The notes beneath the pieces were generated by a model. The model was given only the letters and a program-made list of their open reading frames with translations, was not told the DNA's origin and did not search any database. Shown in pieces: positions 10,886-18,987 of a stretch of DNA of 64,000 nt; position 1 is the stretch's first letter, and each line of letters starts with the position of its first letter. The stretch is from Thermocatellispora tengchongensis (lineage in GTDB: Bacteria > Actinomycetota > Actinomycetes > Streptosporangiales > Streptosporangiaceae). The stretch spans positions 62,001 to 126,000 of the forward strand of contig NZ_JACHGN010000013.1 in assembly GCF_014202315.1 (NCBI RefSeq). Reading direction: 5' to 3'. The translations under genes and the position numbers were made by a program.

Positions 10886-11905
10886 TCACTCCTGCTGCCC
10901 GGCTCTCTGTTCGCGACGCTGGAGCAGCGGTCCGCCGACGGCCCGTAGCAGTCCGGCGACGCCGTACGGCATCAGGAACATGAAGGCCACCAGCGCGACG
11001 CCGTACATCAGCCCGGACGCGGATTCGTTGATCTCGGCGGTCCAGGACGGCATGTAGACGACGAAGATCGCGCCCAGGATCACGCCGGGCAGGGAGCCCA
11101 GGCCGCCGACGACGACCATCGTCAGGAAGGCGATGGCGAGGGTGAGGTGGAACGCGTCCGCTGCGACGAACTGGGTCACGTAGGTGTAGAGGACACCTGC
11201 CACGGCCGCCAGTGCCGTGCTGGTCGCGAAGACGAAGGACTTCGTCGTCGAGGGCCGGATGCCCATCGTCGTGGCGACGGCCTCGTTGTCGCGCAGGCCC
11301 CGCATGGCTCGCCCGGTGCGCCCCCGGCTGAGCAGCCGGCACATGACACCGGTCAGTGTCGTCACCGCCAGGCAGATGTAGAACACCCATTGGTCCCGAT
11401 CCAGGCCCGTCCAGGCGGGTGGGGCCGCGATGTCGAGCGCGATGCCCCGCGCGCCGTGCGTGACGTCGTCGAATCGCTTGATCAGCGAGGGCGTGATCAG
11501 CGCCAGTGCCAGGGTCACCACCGAGAGGGAGAGCGGCGAGAGGCGAAGTGCGGGCAGACCGAACACGAAGCCGACACCCCAGCCGACGGCGGCGGCCACC
11601 GGGATGGCGAGGAGGTAGGGCCAGCCCGCGGTGCCGGCCAGGACCGCCGAGACGTAGGCGCCCAGGGCGAAGAAGAACCCGTGACCGAGGGAGATCTGCC
11701 CGGTCATGCCGGTGAGGAGGTGGAGGCCGAGGCCGACGACCGCGTAGACGCAGACCAGCGCGCGCTGGGTGTTGGCGTAGGGCGCCGAGATCAGGGGCGC
11801 GTAGAGAAGGCAGCCCAGCACGATGACGCCGGTGGTCAGGCTCAGCCACGCCGGGAGCTCCAGCGACGGGCGCGGCTTGTGCACGGCCCGGAGGATCCTG
11901 TTCAC
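10886..11905 (-). CDS. livM: Branched-chain-type ABC transporter permease LivM
   Basis: 339-residue inner-membrane permease with about ten hydrophobic helices. The family region GLGLHLLTGMTGQISLGHGFFFALGAY and the EAA-like loop around GRAMRGLRDNEAVATTMGI, which contacts the ATPase, are both present. The GTG start at 11905 overlaps the livH stop (GTGA). It pairs with LivH to form the channel. Systems of this class import branched-chain amino acids but also aromatic acids, amides and other carboxylates. The thiolase downstream, and the acyl-CoA genes around it, argue for a carboxylic acid substrate over leucine. Confidence 0.9.
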   Translation of the reverse strand: MNRILRAVHKPRPSLELPAWLSLTTGVIVLGCLLYAPLISAPYANTQRALVCVYAVVGLGLHLLTGMTGQISLGHGFFFALGAYVSAVLAGTAGWPYLLAIPVAAAVGWGVGFVFGLPALRLSPLSLSVVTLALALITPSLIKRFDDVTHGARGIALDIAAPPAWTGLDRDQWVFYICLAVTTLTGVMCRLLSRGRTGRAMRGLRDNEAVATTMGIRPSTTKSFVFATSTALAAVAGVLYTYVTQFVAADAFHLTLAIAFLTMVVVGGLGSLPGVILGAIFVVYMPSWTAEINESASGLMYGVALVAFMFLMPYGVAGLLRAVGGPLLQRREQRAGQQE

Positions 11906-12786
11906 ACGCGCACCACCGTTCGCGAGCCGAAGAGTCCCTGCGGGCGGGCCAGGAGCACGATCATGATGATCGCGAAGGCGACGGCCTGCTTGAAGTCCTG
12001 GCCGATGCCCGGGACGTAGGTGCCGGCGAGGTTCTCGACGACCCCGACGACGAGGCCGCCGACGATCGCGCCGACCGGGCTGTCGAGGCCGCCCAGGGTG
12101 GCGGCGGCGACCGAGTACAGCAGGACGGGCAACAGCATGCCCGGCTGGAGGAACTGGTTCGGCGCGACGAGCGACGCCATCAGCGTGCCGATCACGGCCG
12201 CGATCCCCCAGCTGAACGTGAGCGTCGCGGTGACCGGGAGGCCGAGCAGGTTGGCGGACGGAGTGTTGTCCGATGCCGCCCGCATCGCGAGCCCGAACCT
12301 GGTGCGCTGGAAGAGGAACCACAGCGCGACCGCGATGAGCACGCAGGCCGCGATGATGACCACATTCTGGCGGCTGATCATGGTGGGCCCGAGCGCGATC
12401 GGAGGGCCCTCGGCGACGTTCGGCATCTCCTTGACCTGATAGCCCCAGATCCACGCCTCCACCTGGAGGAGGGTGACCAGCACGCCGAGGCACACGATGA
12501 ACAGGCCCAAGTGGTTGGACGATTCGAGCAGCGGCCTGATCAGGGTGCGCTCCATCAGCGCGCCCGCCACGAAGGAAACGGCGACGGAGGCCGGTAACGC
12601 CACCGACAGTGGCAGGCCCCAGTCGTGGAACTGCCACGTCAGGAACGCCCCGAACGTCGCCAGCTCGCCCTGGGCGAAGTTCACCAGCTTCGAGGTCCGG
12701 TAGACCAGGACGAGGCTGAGCGCGATGGCGGCGTACAGGACACCGGCCGTCAGCCCGTCGAGTATCTGTTGCAGGAGCACGGTCAC
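11902..12786 (-). CDS. livH: Branched-chain-type ABC transporter permease LivH
   Basis: 294-residue inner-membrane permease that opens with MTVLLQQILDGLTAGVLYAAI, typical of LivH. The conserved NFAQGELATFGAF segment and the cytoplasmic loop RFGLAMRAASDNTPSANLLG are present. The start is GTG 12786 with AGGAG upstream. It overlaps livM by 4 bases and lies 10 bases downstream of livF. It forms the heterodimeric pore with LivM. Confidence 0.92.
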   Translation of the reverse strand: MTVLLQQILDGLTAGVLYAAIALSLVLVYRTSKLVNFAQGELATFGAFLTWQFHDWGLPLSVALPASVAVSFVAGALMERTLIRPLLESSNHLGLFIVCLGVLVTLLQVEAWIWGYQVKEMPNVAEGPPIALGPTMISRQNVVIIAACVLIAVALWFLFQRTRFGLAMRAASDNTPSANLLGLPVTATLTFSWGIAAVIGTLMASLVAPNQFLQPGMLLPVLLYSVAAATLGGLDSPVGAIVGGLVVGVVENLAGTYVPGIGQDFKQAVAFAIIMIVLLARPQGLFGSRTVVRV

Positions 12787-12796
12787 GTCTTGACTC

Positions 12797-13507
12797 CTAT
12801 GCGCCGAGGTAGGCGCGCTGGATCTGCTGGTCTTGGCGCAACTCGGCCGCGGACTGCTTGGGGCCCAGCCGTCCTGCGGACATCACCAGCGCGTCGTCGG
12901 CGATTTCGAGGCTGAGATGGGCGTTCTGTTCGACGAGCAGGATCGTCATGTCAAGGCGCTCCTTGATCGCGCGCAGGCTGGTGAAGAGCGTGCCGGTCAG
13001 CTTCGGGGACAGGCCGAGGGAGGGCTCGTCCAGCAGGAGAAGCCGGGGTTTTCCCATGAGCGCCCGTGCGATGGCGAGCATCTGCTGCTCGCCGCCGCTG
13101 AGACCGGACGCCAGTTGTCTGCGGCGCTCGCCGAGCCGGGGGAAGAACTCGTACCACCCTTCGAGCGAGGACTCGACCTCCGAGCGTGGCCGGTGGTAGC
13201 CGCCGGCGCGGAGGTTCTCCTCAACGGTCAGGCTGCCGAAGGTGCCCCGTCCTTCGGGGACGTGGCCGATGCCCAGCCGGGCGGCGGACCTGTGCCGCCC
13301 CCTCCCTACGACCCGCCGCCCTTCCAGGGTGGCCGTCCCCGTCGCGGGGATCATCCCGGAGAGCGCGCGGAGCAGGGTGGACTTCCCGGCGCCGTTGGCG
13401 CCGAGGATCACCGTGATGTTCCCCTCCTCGACGCCGAACGAGACGTCGAAGAGGACCCGGAGGCCGCCGTAGCCGGCACAGAGGTTCTCGACGGTCAGCA
13501 GGCTCAC
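12797..13507 (-). CDS. livF: Branched-chain-type ABC transporter ATPase LivF
   Basis: 236-residue cytoplasmic ATPase. Motifs are Walker A GANGAGKST, signature LSGGEQQMLAIARAL and Walker B LLLLDEPSLGL, with the LivF-type N-terminus LLTVENLCAGYGGLRVLFDVSF. The GTG start at 13507 overlaps the livG stop by 4 bases. It energises import together with LivG. Confidence 0.92.
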   Translation of the reverse strand: MSLLTVENLCAGYGGLRVLFDVSFGVEEGNITVILGANGAGKSTLLRALSGMIPATGTATLEGRRVVGRGRHRSAARLGIGHVPEGRGTFGSLTVEENLRAGGYHRPRSEVESSLEGWYEFFPRLGERRRQLASGLSGGEQQMLAIARALMGKPRLLLLDEPSLGLSPKLTGTLFTSLRAIKERLDMTILLVEQNAHLSLEIADDALVMSAGRLGPKQSAAELRQDQQIQRAYLGA

Positions 13508-14292
13508 ACCGACCCTCCCAGGTACGCTTCGACGACGGCCGGGTCGTTGCGCACCTCGTCGGGCGGACCGTCCGCGATCTTCTGCCCGTGATTGAGCACG
13601 ACCAGGTGGTCGCAGATGGACATCACCATGCCCATGTGGTGCTCGATCAGCAGGACGCTGAAGCCGTAGCCGGTTCTGAGCCCGCGCACGACCTCCGCGA
13701 GCTCGTGCACCTCCTCGATGATGAGCCCGTTCGCCGGCTCGTCGAGCATGAGCAGGCGCGGCCGGAGCATGAGGGCGCGTGCCAGCTCGACGCGCTTCAA
13801 GGTGCCCAGCGGGAGGCCCGACGCCGGATGCCGCTCAAGGTGGGCCAGGCCGAGCGAGTCGAGCACGCCGCGCGCCCGCTCGCGTTCGCGTCGCTCCTCC
13901 CGCCACATCAGCGGGAGGCCGAGGCCGGTCGCGAGGAATCCGGCCCGGGTGCGGTGGTAGGCGCCGCCCAGCACGTTCTCCAGGACGCTCTGCGCCGGGA
14001 AGAGCCCGAGGTTCTGGAACGTCCTCGCCACGCCGGCCCCGGCGACCTGGTCCGCACGGAGCGACAGAAGATCCACCCCGTCGAGGGCGATCCGGCCCGA
14101 GTCGGGCCGGTAGAGCCCGCTGACGCAGTTGAACAGCGCGGTCTTGCCGGCGCCGTTCGGGCCGATCAGCCCGCAGACTTCGCCAGGCGCGACTTCGAAC
14201 GAGGGCCCGTCCAGCGCGACCACGCCACCGAACCGAAGACGGACGTCGCGGACCTTGAGCGTGCCGGCCGCGGGATGCCCGGCTCGGGGCAT
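13504..14292 (-). CDS. livG: Branched-chain-type ABC transporter ATPase LivG
   Basis: About 262 residues with Walker A GPNGAGKTALF and Walker B LLMLDEPANGL. The long insertion between Q-loop and signature (LATGLGLPLMWREERR) is typical of LivG. The signature is unusual: GLPLGTLKRVELARAL where LPYGQQRRLEIARAL is common. ATG 14292 is chosen because the frame's earlier starts fall inside the upstream binding-protein gene; no good RBS is seen, so coupling to the gene 11 bases upstream is likely. Confidence 0.88.
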   Translation of the reverse strand: MPRAGHPAAGTLKVRDVRLRFGGVVALDGPSFEVAPGEVCGLIGPNGAGKTALFNCVSGLYRPDSGRIALDGVDLLSLRADQVAGAGVARTFQNLGLFPAQSVLENVLGGAYHRTRAGFLATGLGLPLMWREERRERERARGVLDSLGLAHLERHPASGLPLGTLKRVELARALMLRPRLLMLDEPANGLIIEEVHELAEVVRGLRTGYGFSVLLIEHHMGMVMSICDHLVVLNHGQKIADGPPDEVRNDPAVVEAYLGGSV

Positions 14293-14302
14293 CGAACCGG
14301 AC

Positions 14303-15562
14303 TCACTTGTCAATGGAGTAGACGCGGTCACCCGGGACCCAACCTTTCTGGCTCGCGTCATAGGTCACCGTGACCGCCTGACGCACGTACGACGGATCGG
14401 TCTCACTGGCTCCGATGGTGATCCCCGGAAGCGCGAAGTCGGTGGTGAGCTTCATCGTGCGCGCCGTGTCGTAGATCGCCTTGCTGGTACAGCCGTTCGT
14501 CGCCCGCAGAACCTGGATCAGGAAGTTCGCGGTCAGGGTGCCTGCGAAGTACAGGCTGTCGTTCGGATCGGCCCCGCGCTCCTTGGCCCACGCGGCGTAC
14601 TTCCGGATGGCCGGGTCGGCGTCGGCGCCGACGATGTTGCCGCTCTTGAGCCAGGAGATGGAGTGGAGGTCGTCGCCCGCGCCCGCGCCCGCCGCCTCGA
14701 TGAGCTGCACCACCACGTTGGCCGAGGTGATCCACTTCTCGGGCCGCCAGCCCAGCTCGTTGATCTTCTTCAGCGCCATGGTGACCAAGCTTCCGGAGCC
14801 GAGGTGCAGGAACACGTCGGCGTTCGTCGCGCGCAACGAGGTGACCTGGGAGTCGATGGTGGGCGCGGTGGTCTCGTAGGACTCCACTCCGACGATCCTG
14901 AGGCCGGTGCCCTCGACCAGCTTCCTGACGTTCTCCAACTGCCCCTTGCCGGTGTCCTCGTTGGAGTAGAGGATGGCGATCTTCGCGGCGGGGTCGCCCG
15001 CCCTGATGCCCTCGACCATGACCTTGTTCTCGAACGCGGCCGTGGGGTTGGTGCTCAGCGCGAACATGCCTTCGCCGCTGCGGTACTTCGCCACCATGTC
15101 ATTGGAGGGACTGCCCGCCGACAGGAGCAGCGGGATTCCGGCCTTCGTCGTGTAGTCGAGGTAGGCCTGTATCGACGAGGTGCCCGTGTTGGAGTAGAAG
15201 GCCGCCACCCGGTCCTGCTCGACGAGACGCCTGACGTTGACCACGCTGCGCGCGGGGTCGTAGCCGTCGTCAAGACTGATGTATTCGATCTTCCTGGTCT
15301 TGCCGTCGCCCATCTTCACCCCGCCGGCCGCGTTCACCTCGTCGAAGACCGCATGCGACGCGTCGACGAGCGACTTGTAGATCGCTCCGGGGCCGGACTG
15401 CAGAGAGCTCTGCCCGATCTTGATCTCGGTGTCGGTGATGCCGGGGGAGCACCCGCCCTGCTCGCCGGCCGCCTCGCGCCCGGCTCCGCAGGCGGTCAGG
15501 GCGGCGAAGCCGAGCGCGCCCGCGGCGGCCAGCGACGTCCACTTGGTCCATCGGACATTCAT
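14303..15562 (-). CDS. livK: ABC transporter substrate-binding lipoprotein (LivK type)
   Basis: 419-residue secreted lipoprotein, type I periplasmic-binding fold. The signal peptide is followed by the lipobox ALTAC and a short linker, and the mature part begins GITDTEIKIGQSSLQSGPG, the Leu/Ile/Val-binding family opening. Start ATG 15562 has GGAGG 8 bases upstream. It is the first gene of the importer-thiolase operon, and the promoter and candidate operator lie at 15622-15650. It determines ligand specificity, which cannot be read here. Confidence 0.92.
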   Translation of the reverse strand: MNVRWTKWTSLAAAGALGFAALTACGAGREAAGEQGGCSPGITDTEIKIGQSSLQSGPGAIYKSLVDASHAVFDEVNAAGGVKMGDGKTRKIEYISLDDGYDPARSVVNVRRLVEQDRVAAFYSNTGTSSIQAYLDYTTKAGIPLLLSAGSPSNDMVAKYRSGEGMFALSTNPTAAFENKVMVEGIRAGDPAAKIAILYSNEDTGKGQLENVRKLVEGTGLRIVGVESYETTAPTIDSQVTSLRATNADVFLHLGSGSLVTMALKKINELGWRPEKWITSANVVVQLIEAAGAGAGDDLHSISWLKSGNIVGADADPAIRKYAAWAKERGADPNDSLYFAGTLTANFLIQVLRATNGCTSKAIYDTARTMKLTTDFALPGITIGASETDPSYVRQAVTVTYDASQKGWVPGDRVYSIDK

Positions 15563-15621
15563 GGTGGTTGCCTCCAGGGTTCTGCGCCCTTCGCGGAGCG
15601 GCGTGGCGTGGCGTACGGAGA

Positions 15622-15650
15622 GTGAATCCAGATTTACCCTTCTATGTCAA
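15622..15650 (-). promoter_or_regulatory. livK promoter with candidate operator copy A
   Basis: Read on the minus strand: TTGACA (15650-15645), then the 16-bp palindromic site GTAAATCTGGATTCAC (15637-15622) covering the -10 region. The same arrangement (TTGAC, TA.GAAG, TAAATCT.G.TTCACT) recurs at 18786-18814 upstream of the SCP2-type thiolase. This suggests one regulator for both; the two-HTH TetR protein at 17432 is the nearest candidate. Confidence 0.6.
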
Positions 15651-15877
15651 GCATCACAGCGAATGCCGGATATGTAGGCGTGAGAGCGGCTCCACTGACG
15701 CAAGGCCGCACCGATCGCACGCCTGATCTGCTTGCTTGGCATTTACTTCACTCGGCGGCGGACGGAGAGTGCGCGGGCGCCGGAGCCGGGTCCGGGGGAG
15801 TGCGGCGCCGGCGGCCCATCTGATGCGAGGCGCCGTCGCGACGGATCGACGGCCGGTGTCGTCTCACTTAATGGCGA

Positions 15878-15906
15878 TTGACTTAGCCCTCCGGTGTCCG
15901 TACATT
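15878..15906 (+). promoter_or_regulatory. Predicted promoter (TTGACT-17-TACATT)
   Basis: -35 TTGACT (15878-15883), a 17-base spacer, and -10 TACATT (15901-15906). It points at the broken SDR fragment at 15955, so it may be an orphan promoter that now drives the crotonase gene at 16488. Confidence 0.45.
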
Positions 15907-15954
15907 GGCGCTCGCACGGGCCCGGCCGGGTCCGCAAGGCGGAGGAGTGGCTGG

Positions 15955-16119
15955 ATGGCAACGCTCGAAGGCCGGACGGCCGTCATCGCGGGCGCCGGCA
16001 GAGGGCTGGGCCGCGAGTACGCTCTCCGATCCGCGACGCCGGCCGCGAACGGCGTCGTCACTGACAGCGGTGGCGCGGCGGACGGCACGCCCGACGACGC
16101 GCCGCCCGCGGAGGTCACG
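15955..16119 (+). pseudogene. SDR N-terminal remnant
   Basis: ATG 15955 has a good RBS (GGAGGAG). The translation starts MATLEGRTAVIAGAGRGLGR and continues into a degraded copy of the motif DLGGA.DGT.DD, which marks the 17-beta-HSD4-like SDR subfamily. After about 50 residues similarity is lost, and the frame runs into Ser/Arg-rich sequence ending at 16221. Another frame at 16125-16217 reads VERTWREIESRDRDRAWSE and may be the tail of a further lost gene that I cannot identify. The active site is absent, so this is not functional. Confidence 0.65.
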
Positions 16120-16213
16120 CCGGGGTCGAGCGGACCTGGCGCGAGATCGAGTCGCGCGACCGGGACCGCGCCTGGAGCGAGGACGAGCTGGCCGAGGAGT
16201 TCGGCGGCTCGCC

Positions 16214-16453
16214 ATGAATGAATCCATATTCACTTATTGTGATGCGGTGAAGATCGCCGCCCGCCCGACGTTCGGGCTGCGCCTGGCGAAGGAGAGCATC
16301 AACCGGTCGCTCGACGCCCAGGGCCAGACGGTCGCGCTGGAGTCCGCCCTGAGCCTGCACAACCTGGGCCACGCCGCCAACCTCGCACGTGACGGCCGGC
16401 TCGTCGTGATGTCGGGGTTGGACGTCATCCGGGACCTCTCCCGGCACCCGTGA
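16214..16453 (+). pseudogene. Crotonase (enoyl-CoA hydratase) C-terminal remnant
   Basis: About 70 codons from 16245 on read as the C-terminal helices of an enoyl-CoA hydratase family protein: KIAARPTFGLRLAKESINRS, then SLDAQGQ and LHNLGHA, ending shortly before the next gene. The catalytic two-thirds are missing. The first dozen codons do not fit the family and cover operator-like site B. A start at ATG 16214 is formally possible, but the product could not be an enzyme. Confidence 0.65.
16218..16233. promoter_or_regulatory. Candidate operator copy B
   Basis: ATGAATCCATATTCAC matches copy A (GTGAATCCAGATTTAC) at 13 of 16 positions and is nearly palindromic (ATGAAT/ATTCAC). It lies at the junction of two gene remnants, 255 bases upstream of the crotonase at 16488. 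Confidence 0.45.
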
Positions 16454-16487
16454 GCCGACGTCACCGGATCAACGCGGAGGGGGGACC

Positions 16488-17276
16488 TTGACCGAGAACC
16501 TGGTGAGTTATCGCTTCGAGGATGGACTCGCCCGGATCGTCATGCTGCGGGGCGACCAGGGCAATCCGATCAACGGAGCCTGGAACGCGGCCATGCTGCG
16601 GGCGTTGCGGCGGGCGAAGAACGACCGGGCCCGCGTGATCCTCCTTTCGGCGGCCGGACGGTTCTTCTGCGTAGGGGGCGACCTGACCGTGCTGGCCGCG
16701 TCGGAGCGCCTTCCGGACGATCTCGACGACATCGCCGACGCACTGCACCGGGTGGTCAGTGAGATCCAGCGCTCCGACGCCATCGTCGTGTGCAGCGTGC
16801 AGGGAGTGGCGGCGGGAGCCGGCTTTCCGCTGGTCGCCGCGGCCGATCTCGTGGTGGCGGCGCGGTCGGCGTCCTTCACGCTCGGCTACTCGAAGGTCGG
16901 ACTGAGCGTGGACGGAGGCACCAGCCTGCTCGTGAACACGCTCGGGCTGCACCGAGTGCTGCGACTCGCGCTCCTCAACGAGCGGGTGACGGCCGATGAG
17001 GCCGCCGAGCTCGGCCTGGTCGCCAAGGTGGCGGCCGACGCCGAGCTGGCCGCCGTCACCGAGGAACTGGTGCGGACGCTGCTCGCCGGACCGGCGCGCG
17101 CACAGGCCGCCACCAAGGCGCTGATCCGTCAGGCGGCCGAGGCGGACATCGAGGCCGCCCTTCGGCGCGAGGCGCTGGCCCTGCGAACGCAGGCGCAGAG
17201 CGCGGAGGCGTCGGAGGGGACGGCCGCATTCGTCGGCAAGCGCCGGCCCCGGTTCGGCGCCGCCGTTGACACGTGA
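16488..17276 (+). CDS. Enoyl-CoA hydratase/isomerase family protein (PaaG-like site)
   Basis: 262-residue crotonase-fold protein. Oxyanion-hole loops are FFCVGGDLTV and GVAAGAGFPLVAAADLV. The two glutamates of hydratases are not present, while YSKVGLSVDGGTS carries the Asp found in PaaG-type delta-isomerases. Isomerisation of an enoyl-CoA double bond is therefore more likely than hydration. A TTG start at 16488 is chosen because GGAGG lies 7 bases upstream; GTG 16503 in the same frame lacks such spacing. It lies between the remnant genes and the two-HTH TetR regulator. Confidence 0.82.
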   Translation: MTENLVSYRFEDGLARIVMLRGDQGNPINGAWNAAMLRALRRAKNDRARVILLSAAGRFFCVGGDLTVLAASERLPDDLDDIADALHRVVSEIQRSDAIVVCSVQGVAAGAGFPLVAAADLVVAARSASFTLGYSKVGLSVDGGTSLLVNTLGLHRVLRLALLNERVTADEAAELGLVAKVAADAELAAVTEELVRTLLAGPARAQAATKALIRQAAEADIEAALRREALALRTQAQSAEASEGTAAFVGKRRPRFGAAVDT

Positions 17277-17431
17277 ACGTCGCCAGAGTGCGATGCCGCC
17301 GTGCCCGCCCGGCCGGGGCCGCGCTCGCGGCGCCGGTCAGGGGCGGCGCCGCCGGAGCAGCGGAACGTCAGCGCGCGCCATGGAGACGCGAGGCGCGGGA
17401 GTCTCCCGGAGGCGACGACTAGAGTGATCCC

Positions 17432-18607
17432 GTGACGTCAACAGCCGCCTCAGTCTCCTCCGGTCCACGTCGACGTCCGCGTGACCGCAAGCGGCAGATC
17501 CTCACCGCTGCCAGAGACCTCTTCGTCCAGAAGGGTTACCCCAACGTATCGATGGCCTTGATCGCCGAGCAGGTGGGAATCACCGCAGGCGCTCTGTACC
17601 GGCACTTCGAGAACAAGGCCGTCCTGCTGGAGCGGGTGATCGAGGACAGCTTCTCCTGGCTCGACGTTCCGATCGGCCACGTCGACTACGACAGCGCGGT
17701 GGAGGAGGTGATCGCGCTGGTGATCGACCGTCCCTACCTCTCCGACCTGTGGACACACGAGACCCGGTATCTCCCCGAGGAGAAGCGGAGCGACCTGAGG
17801 CGGCGGATGCGGACGTGGAACGAGAGCCTGACCCCGGCGCTGCGCGGCCGGCGGCCCGATCTCGACCCGGGACAGATGGAGCTGCTGGTCTGGTCCGTGC
17901 AGTCCATGATCTCGTGCATAGGCCGCCAGGCGCTGCACTCGCCGGTGGCCGAGCGCGTCCCCGCGGTCCGCGCGGGACTGCGGGCGTTGACCTCGGCCGA
18001 GCTTGTGCCGACGGGTGCGGTGGTGGACCGCAGGCCGCGACGACTGCTGCCGAACTCGATGCGGGAGCGTCTTCTGCTGGCGGCCTTCGAGCAGTTCAGC
18101 GAGCGCGGGTTCCAGGACACCTCGATGGCGAGTCTCGGCGCCGCCGTCGATGTCACCGGGCCGAACCTCTACAGCTACTTCGAGAGCAAGGCGGATCTGC
18201 TCCGAGCCGTTCTGGACCGAGGCACCCATGCCCTCTGGCTGGGCCTCGACCATGCCCTGGCGACCTCGACCGATCCGGCCGAGGCGATAAGCAAGCTCAC
18301 TCGCTCCTACGTCGCGATGGCCCGGCACTGGGCGTCGAGCGTCGAAGACCCGAGGGGCCAGTACAACCTGGAGGAGCCGGTCAGGGCGTTCCAGCGTGAG
18401 TACATCGCCGAGTGGGTGACCCTGCTGGTGCAGGCCAGGCCGGAGATGAGCCCGCGCCGAGCCCGCCTGCGAGTCCAGCTCGGGCTGTTCCTCGTCGCCG
18501 ACCTCTACAGCAACCCGAGGCTCACTCGCATCGAGACGTTCCAGGAGAACGTCGCCGCGCTCGTCCTCGCCATCCTGTTCGACCGCTCGGCGACGGACAC
18601 CCCCTAG
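17432..18607 (+). CDS. TetR-type regulator with two HTH/ligand domain sets
   Basis: 391 residues, about twice the usual TetR length. A first TetR HTH is at about residues 20-68 (RQILTAARDLFVQKGY, then ALYRHFENKAVLLERV). A second complete HTH is at about 205-255 (RERLLLAAFEQFSERGF, then NLYSYFESKADLLRAV). Each is followed by helical sequence, so one chain may hold a full pseudo-dimer or bind a long operator. Start GTG 17432 is the only early start; the RBS is poor. The protein sits between the divergent transcription units that carry the GTRAATC..G.TTYAC palindrome, which makes it the best candidate for that operator. An acyl-CoA thioester is the usual type of effector for catabolic TetR proteins. 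Confidence 0.85.
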   Translation: MTSTAASVSSGPRRRPRDRKRQILTAARDLFVQKGYPNVSMALIAEQVGITAGALYRHFENKAVLLERVIEDSFSWLDVPIGHVDYDSAVEEVIALVIDRPYLSDLWTHETRYLPEEKRSDLRRRMRTWNESLTPALRGRRPDLDPGQMELLVWSVQSMISCIGRQALHSPVAERVPAVRAGLRALTSAELVPTGAVVDRRPRRLLPNSMRERLLLAAFEQFSERGFQDTSMASLGAAVDVTGPNLYSYFESKADLLRAVLDRGTHALWLGLDHALATSTDPAEAISKLTRSYVAMARHWASSVEDPRGQYNLEEPVRAFQREYIAEWVTLLVQARPEMSPRRARLRVQLGLFLVADLYSNPRLTRIETFQENVAALVLAILFDRSATDTP

Positions 18608-18987
18608 CGTCGCCGGCTCGCCAGGAGGCGACCGTGGCGACACCCGTCATCTCGGCACGCGGCCTCTTGCCGCCGTTGTCCGGACAGAAGTGAACCGGCG
18701 CTCACCGCCCTTCATCGGCGCCTTCACCTTCGGCGTGCCGTATGGGCGGCGCCTATCACTGCGATCCTTCGTCCAGGCGTCATGCTTGACCTATGAAGTA
18801 AATCTTGCTTCACTTGTCGCCAAGGTTGCACTACCGCCCCGCCGTGGGGGAGTCCATGGAGAAAGCCGGGCGAGTGGCCTGTCCGCCCCGGCGGTGGTGA
18901 CGGACCGTCGCGTCATAAGTGAACCGTTATTAGGCGCCGAATTAGACCTGGGATCAGTGGGCCCGGGATCGGAGACAGGAGAAGACC
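18608..18987 (+). other. Control region upstream of SCP2-type thiolase
   Basis: No gene is seen in these 380 bases. They hold the promoter with operator copy C (18786-18814) and a half-like site AAGTGAACC around 18918. The leader between the predicted -10 and the GTG start at 18988 is about 170 bases. I see no riboswitch that I can name. Confidence 0.55.
18786..18814 (+). promoter_or_regulatory. Promoter with candidate operator copy C
   Basis: TTGACC (18786-18791) is followed by the 16-bp palindromic site GTAAATCTTGCTTCAC (18798-18813), which covers the -10 position. It matches copy A, read on the minus strand, at 14 of 16 bases with almost the same spacing to the -35. Confidence 0.6.

Larger units (their letters stand above)
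15563..15954. other. Divergent control region between livK operon and remnant genes
   Basis: No gene is seen. The leftward promoter with candidate operator is at 15622-15650 and a rightward promoter is at 15878-15906. A partial match to the operator half-site (GTGAAGTAAAT, minus strand) occurs at 15741-15751. Confidence 0.6.

Noticed and set aside
18690-18987. Open frame across the thiolase control region
   Set aside because: It has no family match, covers the promoter and operator copy C, and continues in the wrong frame into the thiolase gene.
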